A DNA stretch of 64,000 nucleotides from Robiginitalea aurantiaca (GCF_030380815.1 NZ_JAUDUY010000003.1:124001-188000); one strand, 5' to 3'; positions 1-10,033 are shown, counted from the stretch's first letter. Numbers and translations: made by a program. Notes: generated from the sequence alone by a model not told the origin.

Positions 1-1
1 T

Positions 2-1693
2 TATAAACCCAAACCGGACAGTGAGTCGACAGCTGCTCTGGCGGATTCGCTCAACGTGGACCCTTTAATCGCGGGCCTCCTTGTTCAGAGGGGTATTCTC
101 GATTATGAACAGGCCCGTCTGTTTTTCAGACCTCAGCTCCAACACCTGCACGACCCATTCCTTATGCGGGATATGGATCTGGCGACCGCGCGAATTGAAA
201 GCGCGATTCGGAATGAAGAGCGCATCCTGGTTTATGGGGACTATGATGTAGACGGGACTACTGCTGTTTCCCTGCTGGTCGATTATCTGGTATCCTATTA
301 CCCGCATGTAGCTTCATATATCCCCGATCGATACCTGGAAGGGTATGGGATCTCGTATCGGGGCATCGATTTTGCAGCTGACAATGAGTTTCAACTCATC
401 ATCGCACTGGATTGTGGTATCAAGGCTGTGGACCAGGTGGCCTATGCCAGTCAAAAAGGAATTCACTTTATCATATGCGACCATCACAGGCCAGGTGACC
501 GATTGCCGGAAGCGGTTGCCGTGCTGGATCCCAAGCGGGATGACTGCACTTATCCGTATAGTGATTTATGTGGTTGTGGGGTTGGATTTAAACTTATTCA
601 GGCCCTGCAGTACAATAAAGGACATTCCGTTGAATCCCTTCGTCCTTATCTGGATTTGGTGGCTGTGGCCATCGCCGCTGACATCGTTCCCATCACGGGG
701 GAGAACCGGATTCTTACCCATTATGGCCTGCAAGTGGTCAATGAGCGTACGCGTCCCGGCCTGAGGGCCCTGATGCAGGAAATTAATAGAGATCACTATC
801 AGGTTTCCGATCTTGTCTTCCAATTGGCCCCCAGACTGAACGCTGCCGGAAGGATGCAGCACGGGGACCAGGCCGTACAACTCCTGACAGCACGTGATTA
901 TAATCTGGCGGCAGAACTGGCAAGGGAGATCGAATTATTGAATCAGGAGCGGAAGGGTACGGATAAGCAAATGACTGAGGAAGCTCTGGCAATGATCTCC
1001 GAAGATGGGGAAGAATCCCGGATGAGTACTGTTGTTTACAGGGATTCCTGGCATAAAGGAGTTATTGGGATTGTAGCTTCAAGGCTGATGGAAACCTACT
1101 ACCGGCCTACACTGGTCTTTACCCGGAGCGGGGATAAACTTGCCGCTTCAGCACGTTCAGTTCGCGGTTTTGACGTATATCAGGCCCTGGAGGCCTGTGC
1201 AGATTATATTGAACAGTTTGGAGGCCACACCTATGCGGCGGGTTTAACGCTTCAGGAGGACATGTATGAGGCGTTTAAGGGGAGATTTGAAGCTGTGGTG
1301 TCGGAGACCCTCCTGCCTGAACACCGCGAACCCCAGATACAGATTGATATGCCGGTGCATTTGAGGGAAATGACCCCAAAGCTGGCCCGAATTCTGAAAG
1401 AATTTGCGCCTTTTGGCCCCGGAAATCCCAGTCCGGTTTTCACGGCTGGACCTTTAAGGGATTCCGGCTATGCCCGGACCGTTGGCGAAAATGGGGATCA
1501 TCTTAAACTGGCCGTTCTGCAGGAGGATGCAGGGCCTTTTGGCGGAATTGGGTTTGGCCTTGGAAAACACCTGGGTTTGGTTAAGGGGGGTGCTCCGTTT
1601 TGGGTGGTATTCTCGCTGGAGGAGAATGCCTGGAAAGGCAAAACAAGTCTACAGCTAAAAATCAGGGATATTACAGGGGAACCACCTCAGTAA
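2..1693 (+). CDS. recJ: Single-stranded-DNA-specific exonuclease RecJ (5' end cut by window)
   Basis: Degrades single-stranded DNA 5' to 3' in recombination and repair, in the cytoplasm. The reading frame is open from base 2 (Tyr-Lys-Pro-Lys-Pro...), so the GTG at 56 is internal; by comparison with the family only a few N-terminal codons are missing. Visible motifs are GDYDVDG (DHH motif I), ALDCG, the DHH motif in ICDHHRP, VAIAADIVP, and in the DHHA1 half APRLNAAGRM and GGHTYAAG, all at the usual spacing. The C-terminal OB-like domain is present. Its stop overlaps the convergent lpxH stop by 7 bp. Identity is secure; only the start lies outside the window. Confidence 0.95.
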   Translation, partial: YKPKPDSESTAALADSLNVDPLIAGLLVQRGILDYEQARLFFRPQLQHLHDPFLMRDMDLATARIESAIRNEERILVYGDYDVDGTTAVSLLVDYLVSYYPHVASYIPDRYLEGYGISYRGIDFAADNEFQLIIALDCGIKAVDQVAYASQKGIHFIICDHHRPGDRLPEAVAVLDPKRDDCTYPYSDLCGCGVGFKLIQALQYNKGHSVESLRPYLDLVAVAIAADIVPITGENRILTHYGLQVVNERTRPGLRALMQEINRDHYQVSDLVFQLAPRLNAAGRMQHGDQAVQLLTARDYNLAAELAREIELLNQERKGTDKQMTEEALAMISEDGEESRMSTVVYRDSWHKGVIGIVASRLMETYYRPTLVFTRSGDKLAASARSVRGFDVYQALEACADYIEQFGGHTYAAGLTLQEDMYEAFKGRFEAVVSETLLPEHREPQIQIDMPVHLREMTPKLARILKEFAPFGPGNPSPVFTAGPLRDSGYARTVGENGDHLKLAVLQEDAGPFGGIGFGLGKHLGLVKGGAPFWVVFSLEENAWKGKTSLQLKIRDITGEPPQ

Positions 1694-2460
1694 TCCTTTT
1701 CGAAATACACCAATTGAAGGTCTTTCCCGTCAAAGACCCCATAACTGAAGTAGCCGATCCAATCCCCCAGGTTTATATACCTGGATTCCTTTGAGAGCTC
1801 GATGTCCAGAGGCAGGTGGCGATGGCCGAAAACAAAATAATCATAATGCCGGGCCTCCAGTTTCTTTTTGGCATATTGGACCAGCCATTCTTTGTCTTCG
1901 CCCAGAAAATGGACATCTTCTTCACCTGAAATCAAGCGGTTTTTGACTGAAAAATACTGCGCAACACGCACCCCAAGGTCTGGATGTAACCATCGAAAGA
2001 ACCATTTGGCAACCGGGTTGGTAAACACTTTTTTCATTCGCTTGAATCCCTTATCCCCTGGGCCAAGTCCATCCCCATGACCGATAAAAAACTCCTTCCC
2101 ACCGATCTCAAAAACCTGTGGCCGGTGAAAGACAGGAATGTTTAACTCTTCTTCAAAGTAGCCATTCATCCACAGATCGTGATTTCCCACGAAATAATAT
2201 ACAGGAATGCCGCTATCGGTTATTTCTGCCAATTTTCCCAAGGTACGCGTAAACCCCTTTGGCACCACTGTGCCGTATTCAAACCAGAAGTCAAACAGAT
2301 CACCTAAAAGAAAAATTGCCGCCGCATCTTTGCGGATGCTTTCGAGCCAGCGCACAAATTTTTTTTCACGTGGCTGGCTGCGTTCAGAAGTGGGTGCCCC
2401 CAGGTGATTATCGCTGGCGAAGTATATCTTTTTTCCTGATGGGACCTCAATGGAATTCAT
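1687..2460 (-). CDS. lpxH: UDP-2,3-diacylglucosamine diphosphatase (LpxH-type)
   Basis: Calcineurin-like metallophosphoesterase, 257 aa, that in lipid A synthesis hydrolyses UDP-2,3-diacylglucosamine to lipid X at the inner membrane. Metal-binding motifs are in family order: SDNHLG near residue 16, LLGDLFDFWFE near 51, VGNHDLW near 91, GHGDGLG near 128 and FGHRHLP near 211. The FDFWFEY stretch and the HGDGLGPGD loop are typical of Bacteroidota LpxH rather than of generic phosphoesterases. ATG start; it converges on recJ with a 7-bp overlap and precedes nothing in operon. A generic phosphoesterase is the only alternative. Confidence 0.88.
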   Translation of the reverse strand: MNSIEVPSGKKIYFASDNHLGAPTSERSQPREKKFVRWLESIRKDAAAIFLLGDLFDFWFEYGTVVPKGFTRTLGKLAEITDSGIPVYYFVGNHDLWMNGYFEEELNIPVFHRPQVFEIGGKEFFIGHGDGLGPGDKGFKRMKKVFTNPVAKWFFRWLHPDLGVRVAQYFSVKNRLISGEEDVHFLGEDKEWLVQYAKKKLEARHYDYFVFGHRHLPLDIELSKESRYINLGDWIGYFSYGVFDGKDLQLVYFEKDY

Positions 2461-2520
2461 CGGCTGTAAAATTACGGATATCCCCGGGATTTCAATTCCT
2501 GGGAATTGTACAAACCCCGG

Positions 2521-2973
2521 TTACGGATTTTCACTGGCAAACCATTCTGCATATGCCGTGCCGGTTTCCCGTAATTTTAGGGAGTGCAGTTCAATTCCCT
2601 CTGGCAGGCGTTTGCGGATCTTACGGGCAAAATCTGAAACCATGTTTTCCGAGGTGGGCTGGTAGTCCGCAAGGATTACTTTGTGACCGTTTTCACTAAG
2701 CGTTTTGGCAAGGGTTACATGTGGCGTTTTTCCATTAAAGACCGTTGCATGATCAAACGGGTCTACAATTTCTTCCTTTACGATGGTCTTCAAATCCCCA
2801 AAATCTATAACCATTCCAAGTTTCTTATGCCCTTCTTCCTGAATGGGCGTCCCGATAACAGTCACAGACAGGTGATAACTGTGCCCGTGGACGTTCCGGC
2901 ACTTGCCGTCATATCCGTACAGCGCATGTCCGGTTTCAAATGTAAATTCCTTGGTAATCCGAATACGTTCCAT
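2521..2973 (-). CDS. queD: 6-carboxy-5,6,7,8-tetrahydropterin synthase (QueD/PTPS family)
   Basis: 150-aa T-fold enzyme that converts dihydroneopterin triphosphate to 6-carboxytetrahydropterin in the queuosine/7-deazaguanine pathway. The zinc ligands are visible as the His in FETGHALYG and the two in VHGHSYHLSV; the catalytic Cys sits just before them (KCRNVHGHS). The conserved PTSENM and LRETGTAYAEW segments close the fold. The usual DHxxLN is DHATVFN here. Same strand as lpxH, 60 bp upstream of its start, so cotranscription is possible. A eukaryote-type pterin synthase is less likely in this phylum. Confidence 0.88.
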   Translation of the reverse strand: MERIRITKEFTFETGHALYGYDGKCRNVHGHSYHLSVTVIGTPIQEEGHKKLGMVIDFGDLKTIVKEEIVDPFDHATVFNGKTPHVTLAKTLSENGHKVILADYQPTSENMVSDFARKIRKRLPEGIELHSLKLRETGTAYAEWFASENP

Positions 2974-3055
2974 TGAAGGGTTCTTTAAAGGCTACAAAAG
3001 TAGGAATAATGTCTGATGGTGCCTTTATTTGGATCAGGGGAGTTCACTAACTTGC

Positions 3056-4897
3056 ATGATTATGGCACGGACCCGACTTAAGTCCATCACAGATCAGGAT
3101 CGAATCTCCCTGAAAGACTCCTTTAAGGGGTGGCGTTCAATACCCCGGTTTTTCCGGGAAATCTACCATGCTGCCCCGGGAATGTTTCTGATCAATACCA
3201 CAGCAAGAGCCCTGAAGGCCTTTAGTCCTGTGGTTTTACTTTGGGTAGGGAAACTCATCATAGATGAAATTGTCCATTTAACCCAGGAAGGTGCAACCAA
3301 TATGGAACAACTCTGGGTCTATGTAGGCATAGAGTTAGGGGTTGCCCTGTTATCCGATTTACTTGGGCGCCTGGTTAATTTAACGGATGGTCTTTTGGGG
3401 GATTTGTATTCAAATACGTCATCAGAGCGTATTATTCGAAAGGCACAGGAACTCACCCTTGAGCAACTCGAGGACCCTGAGTTTTACGATAAACTCGAGC
3501 GGGCGCGAACCCAAACCAACAGCCGTGTTAACCTGATGAGTAATGTCCTGGGGCAGGCCGAAGGGGTGCTCTCGGTGACTTCCCTGATCGCAGGGCTGAT
3601 CTATTTTGAGCCCTGGCTGATCCTCCTGTTGATCCTGAGCGTAATCCCATCTTTTATCAACGAAATAAAGTATTCCTCAGACCGCTATTCCCTGGCCAGG
3701 TCCTGGACCAGTGAACGGCGCGAACTGGACTACCTCAGGTATATTGGGGCAAATAGTCAGACGGCAAAGGAGGTCAAGCTTTTCGGGCTGACCAACTTCA
3801 TTGCCAAACGGTTTAAAAATCTGGCCCACGAATACTACCTCCTGAATCGAAAACTCGCGATCCGGCAGAGTGTTTTAGGGGGGGTGTTTAATCTTTTGGG
3901 GATTCTTTCCTATTACGGGGCCTATGTGCTGATCATCTACCGGACCCTGGGCGGATTCCTGACCCTTGGGGAACTGACCTTCCTTTCCGGGTCCTTCAAT
4001 CGGCTTCAGGGCAGTCTTCAGGCTTTTTTCTCAAGGTTTACAAGGATTTCAGAGAGTGCGCTTTACCTGAAAGATTACTTTGACTTTGTCGACCTGGAAA
4101 TCCCAACCCCTGAGCATGAACCGATACCCCTGCCGGACAGCATTAAGGAGGGGTTTGAGTTTAAGGACGTTCACTTTACATATCCGGGAAGCAATACCCC
4201 AACTTTAAAAGGGATATCCTTTACCCTAAAGGCTGGTGAGAAGATGGCCTTTGTGGGACAGAATGGAGCCGGTAAAACGACACTGATAAAGCTCATCCTG
4301 AGGTTTTATGAGCCGTCCAAGGGCAGCATTTTACTTGATGGGATTGACATTACACGGTTTGATAAGCAGGCGTACAGGGATCGGTTTGGCGTGATATTTC
4401 AGGACTTTTTCAGATATGAATTCACGATACGGGAGAATATCGCTGTAGGCAATATCGACGCCCTGGATGACACAGAACTGATTCGGGACGCTGCAAGGAA
4501 AAGTCTTGCAGACCAGGTGATTAGCGAACTTACAGAGGGACTGGAACAGCAGCTTGGGCGGCGTTTTAAACGGGGTCAGGACCTCAGTGGAGGACAGTGG
4601 CAAAAGGTGGCTTTGGCCCGGGCTTATATGAAGGATGCTGAGGTCATGGTGCTGGACGAACCCACAGCATCCCTCGATGCAAGGGCTGAGTACGAGGTGT
4701 TTAAACGGTTTATCGCGTTGACAAAAGGACGCACGAGTATAATCATCTCACACCGGTTCAGTACGGTGCGCATGGCCGATCGAATTCTGGTGCTTGAGGG
4801 CGGCAGGATTCGCGAATTGGGCACCCATGAGGAGTTGCTCGCCAAGGACGCGCTTTATGCCGAACTCTTTAGGTTACAGGCAGCCGGATACCAATAG
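3056..4897 (+). CDS. ABC transporter, fused permease and ATPase (exporter type)
   Basis: About 613 aa. The N-terminal half has an ABC type-1 membrane domain with about five to six hydrophobic segments (residues about 60-330). The C-terminal half is the ATPase: Walker A GQNGAGKTT, signature LSGGQWQKVALARA, Walker B VMVLDEPTASLD and the switch His in IISHRF. One protein of this kind works as a homodimer or heterodimer in the inner membrane. I chose the ATG at 3056 over an upstream in-frame TTG at 3029; a second ATG at 3062 is equally possible. Substrate cannot be read from the sequence; no partner gene is adjacent. Confidence 0.9.
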   Translation: MIMARTRLKSITDQDRISLKDSFKGWRSIPRFFREIYHAAPGMFLINTTARALKAFSPVVLLWVGKLIIDEIVHLTQEGATNMEQLWVYVGIELGVALLSDLLGRLVNLTDGLLGDLYSNTSSERIIRKAQELTLEQLEDPEFYDKLERARTQTNSRVNLMSNVLGQAEGVLSVTSLIAGLIYFEPWLILLLILSVIPSFINEIKYSSDRYSLARSWTSERRELDYLRYIGANSQTAKEVKLFGLTNFIAKRFKNLAHEYYLLNRKLAIRQSVLGGVFNLLGILSYYGAYVLIIYRTLGGFLTLGELTFLSGSFNRLQGSLQAFFSRFTRISESALYLKDYFDFVDLEIPTPEHEPIPLPDSIKEGFEFKDVHFTYPGSNTPTLKGISFTLKAGEKMAFVGQNGAGKTTLIKLILRFYEPSKGSILLDGIDITRFDKQAYRDRFGVIFQDFFRYEFTIRENIAVGNIDALDDTELIRDAARKSLADQVISELTEGLEQQLGRRFKRGQDLSGGQWQKVALARAYMKDAEVMVLDEPTASLDARAEYEVFKRFIALTKGRTSIIISHRFSTVRMADRILVLEGGRIRELGTHEELLAKDALYAELFRLQAAGYQ

Positions 4898-5019
4898 CCT
4901 GCGTTTAATCCTCGGGAATGGGTTCTGCGATTTTCAAATTGTTTAACTTTACCTTGATACTGCTTATGTTTCCGAAATCAGGAAAGTGATTTAAGGATTC
5001 CAGCAATTGTATTTGATCT

Positions 5020-5709
5020 ATGTTTCAGATTTCACAAAGAATCATATTCACAACCCTTTTCCTTGCAGGGATTGGATGTTTTTCGGGTATGAGTCAGGAC
5101 GCCGGAGCAAATACGGTTTCAAAAGATAGCTCTGTCACCCCATTTCAGAAAGGCAGATGGCTCACCGGGCTCAATGGGAGCTTTAATTCCAGCACACTTG
5201 AACTGAGGTCTTCTGATGACCTTATTGCCACCAATTCCTATGCCCTTGAAATATTTAGCGGGACTTTTTTTAAGGATCGATGGTTCCTGGGGGCCAATAT
5301 AGTCGCCAGGAGTAGCAGCGGGAACGGACTTGTAGACACAGAATCCGAAACCCTGTTGATTGGTCCATCCATTCAGTATTACTTTCTGAATGAATCTTAT
5401 GGCTCCTTATACGTGAGCGTGCTACCCGGCTATATCAGACTGAGGGAATCATCCACTCTGGAAGTGGGAAACCGGTCAGTTACGGAATTAGCGGAGGGCC
5501 CCGGATTTGCTATCAGGACGCGTCTTGGATTTGCCTATGCGCTTTCCAAACGCGTAATTCTGGACGTTGGAGTAGGCTCAACTTTTAACTGGATAGATGT
5601 ACGGTACGACTCGGAGTTACAACAAAATGTATTTAAAGAATCCATATTTGCGAACTCTACATTCTTTTCGTTTGGTTTCAATGTGCTTTTAGACGAATTC
5701 TTTTTCTGA
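5020..5709 (+). CDS. Outer-membrane beta-barrel protein with signal peptide
   Basis: 229 aa. The N-terminus is a Sec signal peptide (hydrophobic residues 8-24, ending near SGMSQDAGA). The rest alternates aromatic and polar residues in strands typical of a small porin-like barrel (WLTGLNGSF, FKDRWFLGANI, SLYVSVLPGYIRL) and ends in FF. The stop codon at 5707-5709 overlaps the first base of the next gene, another outer-membrane barrel, so the two are almost surely translated from one mRNA. No family name can be assigned beyond 'outer membrane beta-barrel'; substrate or partner unknown. Confidence 0.75.
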   Translation: MFQISQRIIFTTLFLAGIGCFSGMSQDAGANTVSKDSSVTPFQKGRWLTGLNGSFNSSTLELRSSDDLIATNSYALEIFSGTFFKDRWFLGANIVARSSSGNGLVDTESETLLIGPSIQYYFLNESYGSLYVSVLPGYIRLRESSTLEVGNRSVTELAEGPGFAIRTRLGFAYALSKRVILDVGVGSTFNWIDVRYDSELQQNVFKESIFANSTFFSFGFNVLLDEFFF

Positions 5710-6815
5710 TGCGCAGACTCCTCTTCTACATATTGATGCTTAGTTGTTCCTTATCGGTATGGGGTCAGTCGAAAGATGGCGCCATCATAAGAAGCGATAC
5801 GCTGAAGTCAGGAAAGAGCCTGAAACTTATCGGGATCCCTGTAATATTCAGCACCCCGGAAACCGGATTTGGATTTGGCGGAGGGGGTCAACTCTTTATC
5901 ACCGGGGAAAGCAATACGTTTGGAGTTCGTAAGTCCAATATACTTTTCACCGGGATTTACACCGCCAATTCACAGATTGTGTTACAAGCTTTGCCCCAGG
6001 TGTATTTTGGCGAAGGCGATTACTATCTGGACGGGTCATATGAATTCCGGATTTATCCGAATAAATTTTGGGGTATTGGAAACAACACCCCGGATACCAA
6101 TGAGGAGAATTACGACATGACCAGCCATAAATTAAGGGTGGACTTTCTTAAGAGGCTACCACCATCCCTAAATTTTGGGATGCGCTTTAATTACGAGTAT
6201 CATGAGCTGACGGAAGTAGAAGAAGGCGGACTTCTGGACTCCGGGGACATACCCGGTAGTGAAGGGGCTATCATAGTGGGGCTGGGCGCAATTTTTAATC
6301 TCGACACCCGTGACCAGGTGGAAGATCCCAAGGGAGGTTATTATGTGAATTTCAACGCCCAGTTTTCCAGTAAGAACTTCGGGGCTACCTATGGTTACAA
6401 TCGATTTATAACAGATCTCCGGGCCTATTATCCGCTTGGTGAAAAGGGGTTATTGGCTGCCCGGATTTACGTGGAAAACAACTATGGGGATGTTCCATTT
6501 CAGTCTAAAGCACAGTTCGGGGGAGGAAATATGGCCAGGGGCTATTTTCAGGGCAGGTTTATCGACGACCAGATGTATGTGCTAACAGCGGAATACCGAT
6601 GGCGATTTCACCCGCGATGGAGCCTGGCAGCCTTTGGGCTTATGGGCGAGGTTTCCGGTATTAATCAGGAATTTTTTAACAATCCCAAGTTCAGTACGGG
6701 TGGGGGAGTCCGCTTTAAAATCCTCAAAAAACAGAATACCCTTGTCCGGTTAGACGTAGGGATCGGGGAGGCCGGAAACAGTGGATTTTACTTCGGGGTT
6801 AATCAGGCTTTTTAA
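5709..6815 (+). CDS. BamA/TamA-type surface-antigen outer-membrane protein
   Basis: 368 aa with a signal peptide (cleavage likely after SLSVWGQ). The body matches the D15/Omp85 C-terminal barrel: PETGFGFGGGGQ near residue 53, NLDTRDQVEDPKGGYY near 198, and a final Phe (FGVNQAF), the usual outer-membrane insertion signal. It has no POTRA domains, so it is the short barrel-only type often found in Bacteroidota. It overlaps the upstream barrel gene by 1 bp. A role in surface lipid or protein export is a guess from the family; the pair may form one unit. Confidence 0.8.
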   Translation: MRRLLFYILMLSCSLSVWGQSKDGAIIRSDTLKSGKSLKLIGIPVIFSTPETGFGFGGGGQLFITGESNTFGVRKSNILFTGIYTANSQIVLQALPQVYFGEGDYYLDGSYEFRIYPNKFWGIGNNTPDTNEENYDMTSHKLRVDFLKRLPPSLNFGMRFNYEYHELTEVEEGGLLDSGDIPGSEGAIIVGLGAIFNLDTRDQVEDPKGGYYVNFNAQFSSKNFGATYGYNRFITDLRAYYPLGEKGLLAARIYVENNYGDVPFQSKAQFGGGNMARGYFQGRFIDDQMYVLTAEYRWRFHPRWSLAAFGLMGEVSGINQEFFNNPKFSTGGGVRFKILKKQNTLVRLDVGIGEAGNSGFYFGVNQAF

Positions 6816-6955
6816 CCCCGGAACCAGTGCAGTTCACCAAAGTTTACTTCTGGCGTTGAGGTACTCCTAATGGTTTCCTTCACCTGCTATAAATAAGGAT
6901 TCGGATCCGCTACTCAATAAAAATTTGGACAAGAAACCCCCGGTGTTCCGGTACT

Positions 6956-7729
6956 TCAGCGTTTTTTCTTAAAGGCTGAAATGGTTTGCTGGGTGGTTTG
7001 GGATAATGCCAGTTTACCTGTCATTGCTGCCCGGGAAGTCAGAAGATCATCCCAATGTTCGGTTCCTTCCCACAAGGCTCTTTTCATGAGCATTAAGGCA
7101 TCCCGGGAGTGGGATGCGAGGTCAGCGGCAAAAAACTCAGTTTCCTTATCCAGATCCGAACGGGATTCGAAGACCTTTGAAAACAGGCCGCGTTCTCTGG
7201 CCCAGTATGCGCTTTTCCACTCGGAGGGAGCAAGAGCCAATTCTGCAAGTCCGGATACCCCTGCTTTTCGTTCTACCGCTGGGGCAATAACCAAAGGAGC
7301 AATTCCAAGACCGATCTCCGAGAGACGCAGCGAGGCTTTGTCAGAAGCCATCACATAGTCGCAGGAGGCTATCAGGCCTACTCCGCCACCTACTGCTTTA
7401 CCATGTACTTTACCAATAATCGGGATGGGGCAGGTTCGCATACTGTTGATCAACCGGGCAAAACCATTGAAAAATGCAGTGCTTTGTTCCGGAGTTGAAA
7501 TCTCCAGGAGTTCATCAAAAGATGCTCCTGCGCAAAAGGCCCGGTCTCCTTCAGATTGAATGAGAATAAGTGCGATTTCCGTATTGGCCCCAAGGCTTTC
7601 AATCTCCTTGCAAAGCCGGCTGAGAAGCTCTGAATTCAAGGAATTACTGGAAGGGTGTCCAAACTCCAGTATGGCCAGGCCCCCGTCTAAACGGGTGTAG
7701 AGACTACCTTCTTTGCGCGTTGTTCCCAT
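6956..7729 (-). CDS. Enoyl-CoA hydratase/isomerase family protein
   Basis: 257-aa crotonase-fold enzyme, probably hydrating a 2-enoyl-CoA in fatty-acid or branched-chain amino-acid breakdown. Visible are the CoA-binding loop CAGASFDELL (residues about 65-75), the oxyanion-hole segment KAVGGGVGLIASCDY, and the LSEIGLGIAPLV stretch carrying the usual acidic residue. Lies 15 bp downstream of the MATE gene on the same strand, so the two are probably cotranscribed. The exact substrate cannot be read; a methylglutaconyl-CoA hydratase role is possible but unproven. Confidence 0.85.
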   Translation of the reverse strand: MGTTRKEGSLYTRLDGGLAILEFGHPSSNSLNSELLSRLCKEIESLGANTEIALILIQSEGDRAFCAGASFDELLEISTPEQSTAFFNGFARLINSMRTCPIPIIGKVHGKAVGGGVGLIASCDYVMASDKASLRLSEIGLGIAPLVIAPAVERKAGVSGLAELALAPSEWKSAYWARERGLFSKVFESRSDLDKETEFFAADLASHSRDALMLMKRALWEGTEHWDDLLTSRAAMTGKLALSQTTQQTISAFKKKR

Positions 7730-7744
7730 TGTTTTAAATCAAAT

Positions 7745-9079
7745 TTAGACGTTTTGTAAGAAGGGGCGAAATTTTCTCCGGAACTTCCAGATCAGCGTTC
7801 CACCCCGGACAAGCATCCAACATGTAAAAGCAGCCCAGATTCCATATAGTCCCAGATTCAGGGCTTTTCCTGCGTATAGCACGGGTAAAAAGACCAGAAA
7901 GGTCGCCAGGAGCAGGACATTCCTCAGGTAGCGCATTTCCCCCAACCCCTTGAAGATGCCATCGAAGATAAAAGCAATCGTATTGATTGGCATCCCCAGG
8001 ATTACAATAATGAAAATACTGTAAAAGGCGCTGAGCACAGCGGGTTCAGAAGAGAAAACACGGCCTATGGGATAATAGAATATGCCTCCAAGTAACATGA
8101 GCATTACGGAGATCCAAAGACCATAACGGGTGATTTTTTTACTGAGAAGCCAGAGGCTGTCGTAGTCCTGTGCCCCTAGAAAACGACCTCCCAGGATTTT
8201 TCCGGCAGCCGAATAGCCATCTATAAAAAAGGCAGCGAACAGCCAGAGATTCACGGCTATGGTATGTGCTCCAATAGCTTGATCTCCCAGTGCGGTTGCT
8301 TCACGAACCCCGAAAAGAAGGGCGATATTTAGAGAGAGGGTTCGGACAAAAAGATTCAGTGCCATACCTATAAGCCGTTTCAATTCCGGGTGCAATGACC
8401 ATTCAGGGAGGAGTCGAATGGAGGTTTGTGTGACCAGCAACCAAAGCGCCATGACCGCCATCACCCCCTGGGCGATCAGGCTTGCCCACGCTGCCCCCTC
8501 CAGACCCATAGGGGGGATCCAGTCTGTGATCCCATACACGAGGATCAGATCCAGGATGATATTTAATCCAGCCCCTGTAATGGCGATAAGCATAGGCCAT
8601 ACAGTATTTTGAAGCCCCTGGAAAATACCCATTATGGCAAAGACAAATAGCGTAAGGGGGAATCCCCAAACGCGTATTTCGTAATAGGCAACACACCGAT
8701 CGAGAATTTGCCCGGAGGCGTTTAGAAGTTCAAAGATCTCGCGGCTTAAAGGCAATGAGACCAACAAAATGATCAGGCTTATTCCAATGTTGATGCTTAT
8801 GGCCTGAGCAGGAAGGGACTGTATTTCGGATAGCCTGCCGGCACCATAATACTGAGCTATAATTGCCGAAATGGCAGAACGGGTTTGCCCCAGAATCCAG
8901 ATCAGCATACTGAGAAAAGATCCGACAATCCCAATGGCGGCCAGGGACTCGAGGCCATTTTCGGGTATATTCCCGACGATGGCAGTATCTGTTATACTGA
9001 GCACGGGTTCCGCGATTCCGGCGATCAGTGCCGGAATCGCCAGCTTGTTGATATTCTTGAAAGTGAGGACCGAATTCAC
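7745..9079 (-). CDS. MATE family efflux transporter (DinF-like)
   Basis: 444 aa with about twelve predicted membrane segments arranged as two six-helix halves. The N-terminal IPALIAGIAEPVLSITDTAIVG is the characteristic MATE helix 1, and the SLLAQ-like motif appears as SAIIAQYYGAG. The absence of the polar loop insertions of NorM and the overall pattern suggest the DinF branch. It exports cationic or drug-like compounds using a Na+ or H+ gradient. The start is a GTG at 9079, since no ATG lies in frame nearby. Upstream of the hydratase gene with a 15-bp gap. Confidence 0.87.
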   Translation of the reverse strand: MNSVLTFKNINKLAIPALIAGIAEPVLSITDTAIVGNIPENGLESLAAIGIVGSFLSMLIWILGQTRSAISAIIAQYYGAGRLSEIQSLPAQAISINIGISLIILLVSLPLSREIFELLNASGQILDRCVAYYEIRVWGFPLTLFVFAIMGIFQGLQNTVWPMLIAITGAGLNIILDLILVYGITDWIPPMGLEGAAWASLIAQGVMAVMALWLLVTQTSIRLLPEWSLHPELKRLIGMALNLFVRTLSLNIALLFGVREATALGDQAIGAHTIAVNLWLFAAFFIDGYSAAGKILGGRFLGAQDYDSLWLLSKKITRYGLWISVMLMLLGGIFYYPIGRVFSSEPAVLSAFYSIFIIVILGMPINTIAFIFDGIFKGLGEMRYLRNVLLLATFLVFLPVLYAGKALNLGLYGIWAAFTCWMLVRGGTLIWKFRRKFRPFLQNV

Positions 9080-9235
9080 CAGGCGAAGATACGCGGAGTC
9101 GGCAATATTAAAAAGGATTCAAGGATCTACCTGGGGGCTTATTCCTTAATTGGCACCGGTATTTCATACTTTTGAGGCACCCTCGTGATTCAGGCTTTTT
9201 ATTGTAAATTTAAGTTGTGTAATTAAATCTTTAGT

Positions 9236-10033
9236 ATGAAAAATTTTCTGGTTCCTGTCGGAAATTCAAAAGACTCTTTTGAGACACTGCAATACGCAGT
9301 TAAGTTCGCTGCTCATTTTGATGCCGTAATCTATGTGATGGAGGTTTTAAATGTGACAAGCAGGGCCGGGGATCTGGCAAATATGACCGAAAAATTTGTA
9401 GCCAGCAGCCGGGAACGCGTGAGGGAACTTATCGGGCGTATCGATCCCGGATCCGTAACCATCAAAGTGGCCACCTATTCCGGAGATCTTATCGACGGTT
9501 TGAAAGAGATAGATGCTGAACTTGGGATTGACCTTATCATTATTGCCCCCAGGTCCGTTGAGGTAGATGAAGAACTCTATCTTGGGAGTACTTCCGGCAG
9601 TATCATCAAAAGAACGGACATACCTACCCTCATTGTTCCGAAAGGGGCAAAATTTGTACCCTATAAGAATATCCTGGCAGCATTCAAGTCAGGAGTTTTA
9701 AAACGGAATCGCATCTTAAATCCGCTGATTGCCATACAAAAGGAGTTTTCATCAAAAATCAGCCTGTTGCTGGTCAAAACCCCCGGATATACAGACGAGG
9801 ACTTAAAAATAAACACCGCGTTGATGGATGTCAGCTCCGAAGTAACCCTTACCGAACACGCCAAGACCTATCTCGGCGTGCTGGAGCAAATCAAAACGCA
9901 TCAACCTGACCTTCTTTGTGTTTTTCGAAGGAAGCGGGGCTTTTTCTCAGCCTTATGGGAGAAGAACCGAATTCTGAAATCCGAGTTTTCAGTTCGGATT
10001 CCGGTTTTGGTCCTTAGCGTTAAAAAGTTTTGA
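9236..10033 (+). CDS. Universal stress protein with two UspA domains
   Basis: 265 aa. The first UspA domain (residues 1-140) starts with KNFLVPVGNSKDS and ends with the ATP-binding-type loop GSTSGSIIKRTDIPTLIVPKG. The second half (145-265) has the same fold order but lacks the GxxGS-type loop, so only the first half may bind nucleotide. Tandem Usp proteins are common in Flavobacteriaceae and are induced by stress and stasis. Monocistronic: divergent from the MATE gene across 156 bp and followed by a long structured intergenic region. Confidence 0.87.
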   Translation: MKNFLVPVGNSKDSFETLQYAVKFAAHFDAVIYVMEVLNVTSRAGDLANMTEKFVASSRERVRELIGRIDPGSVTIKVATYSGDLIDGLKEIDAELGIDLIIIAPRSVEVDEELYLGSTSGSIIKRTDIPTLIVPKGAKFVPYKNILAAFKSGVLKRNRILNPLIAIQKEFSSKISLLLVKTPGYTDEDLKINTALMDVSSEVTLTEHAKTYLGVLEQIKTHQPDLLCVFRRKRGFFSALWEKNRILKSEFSVRIPVLVLSVKKF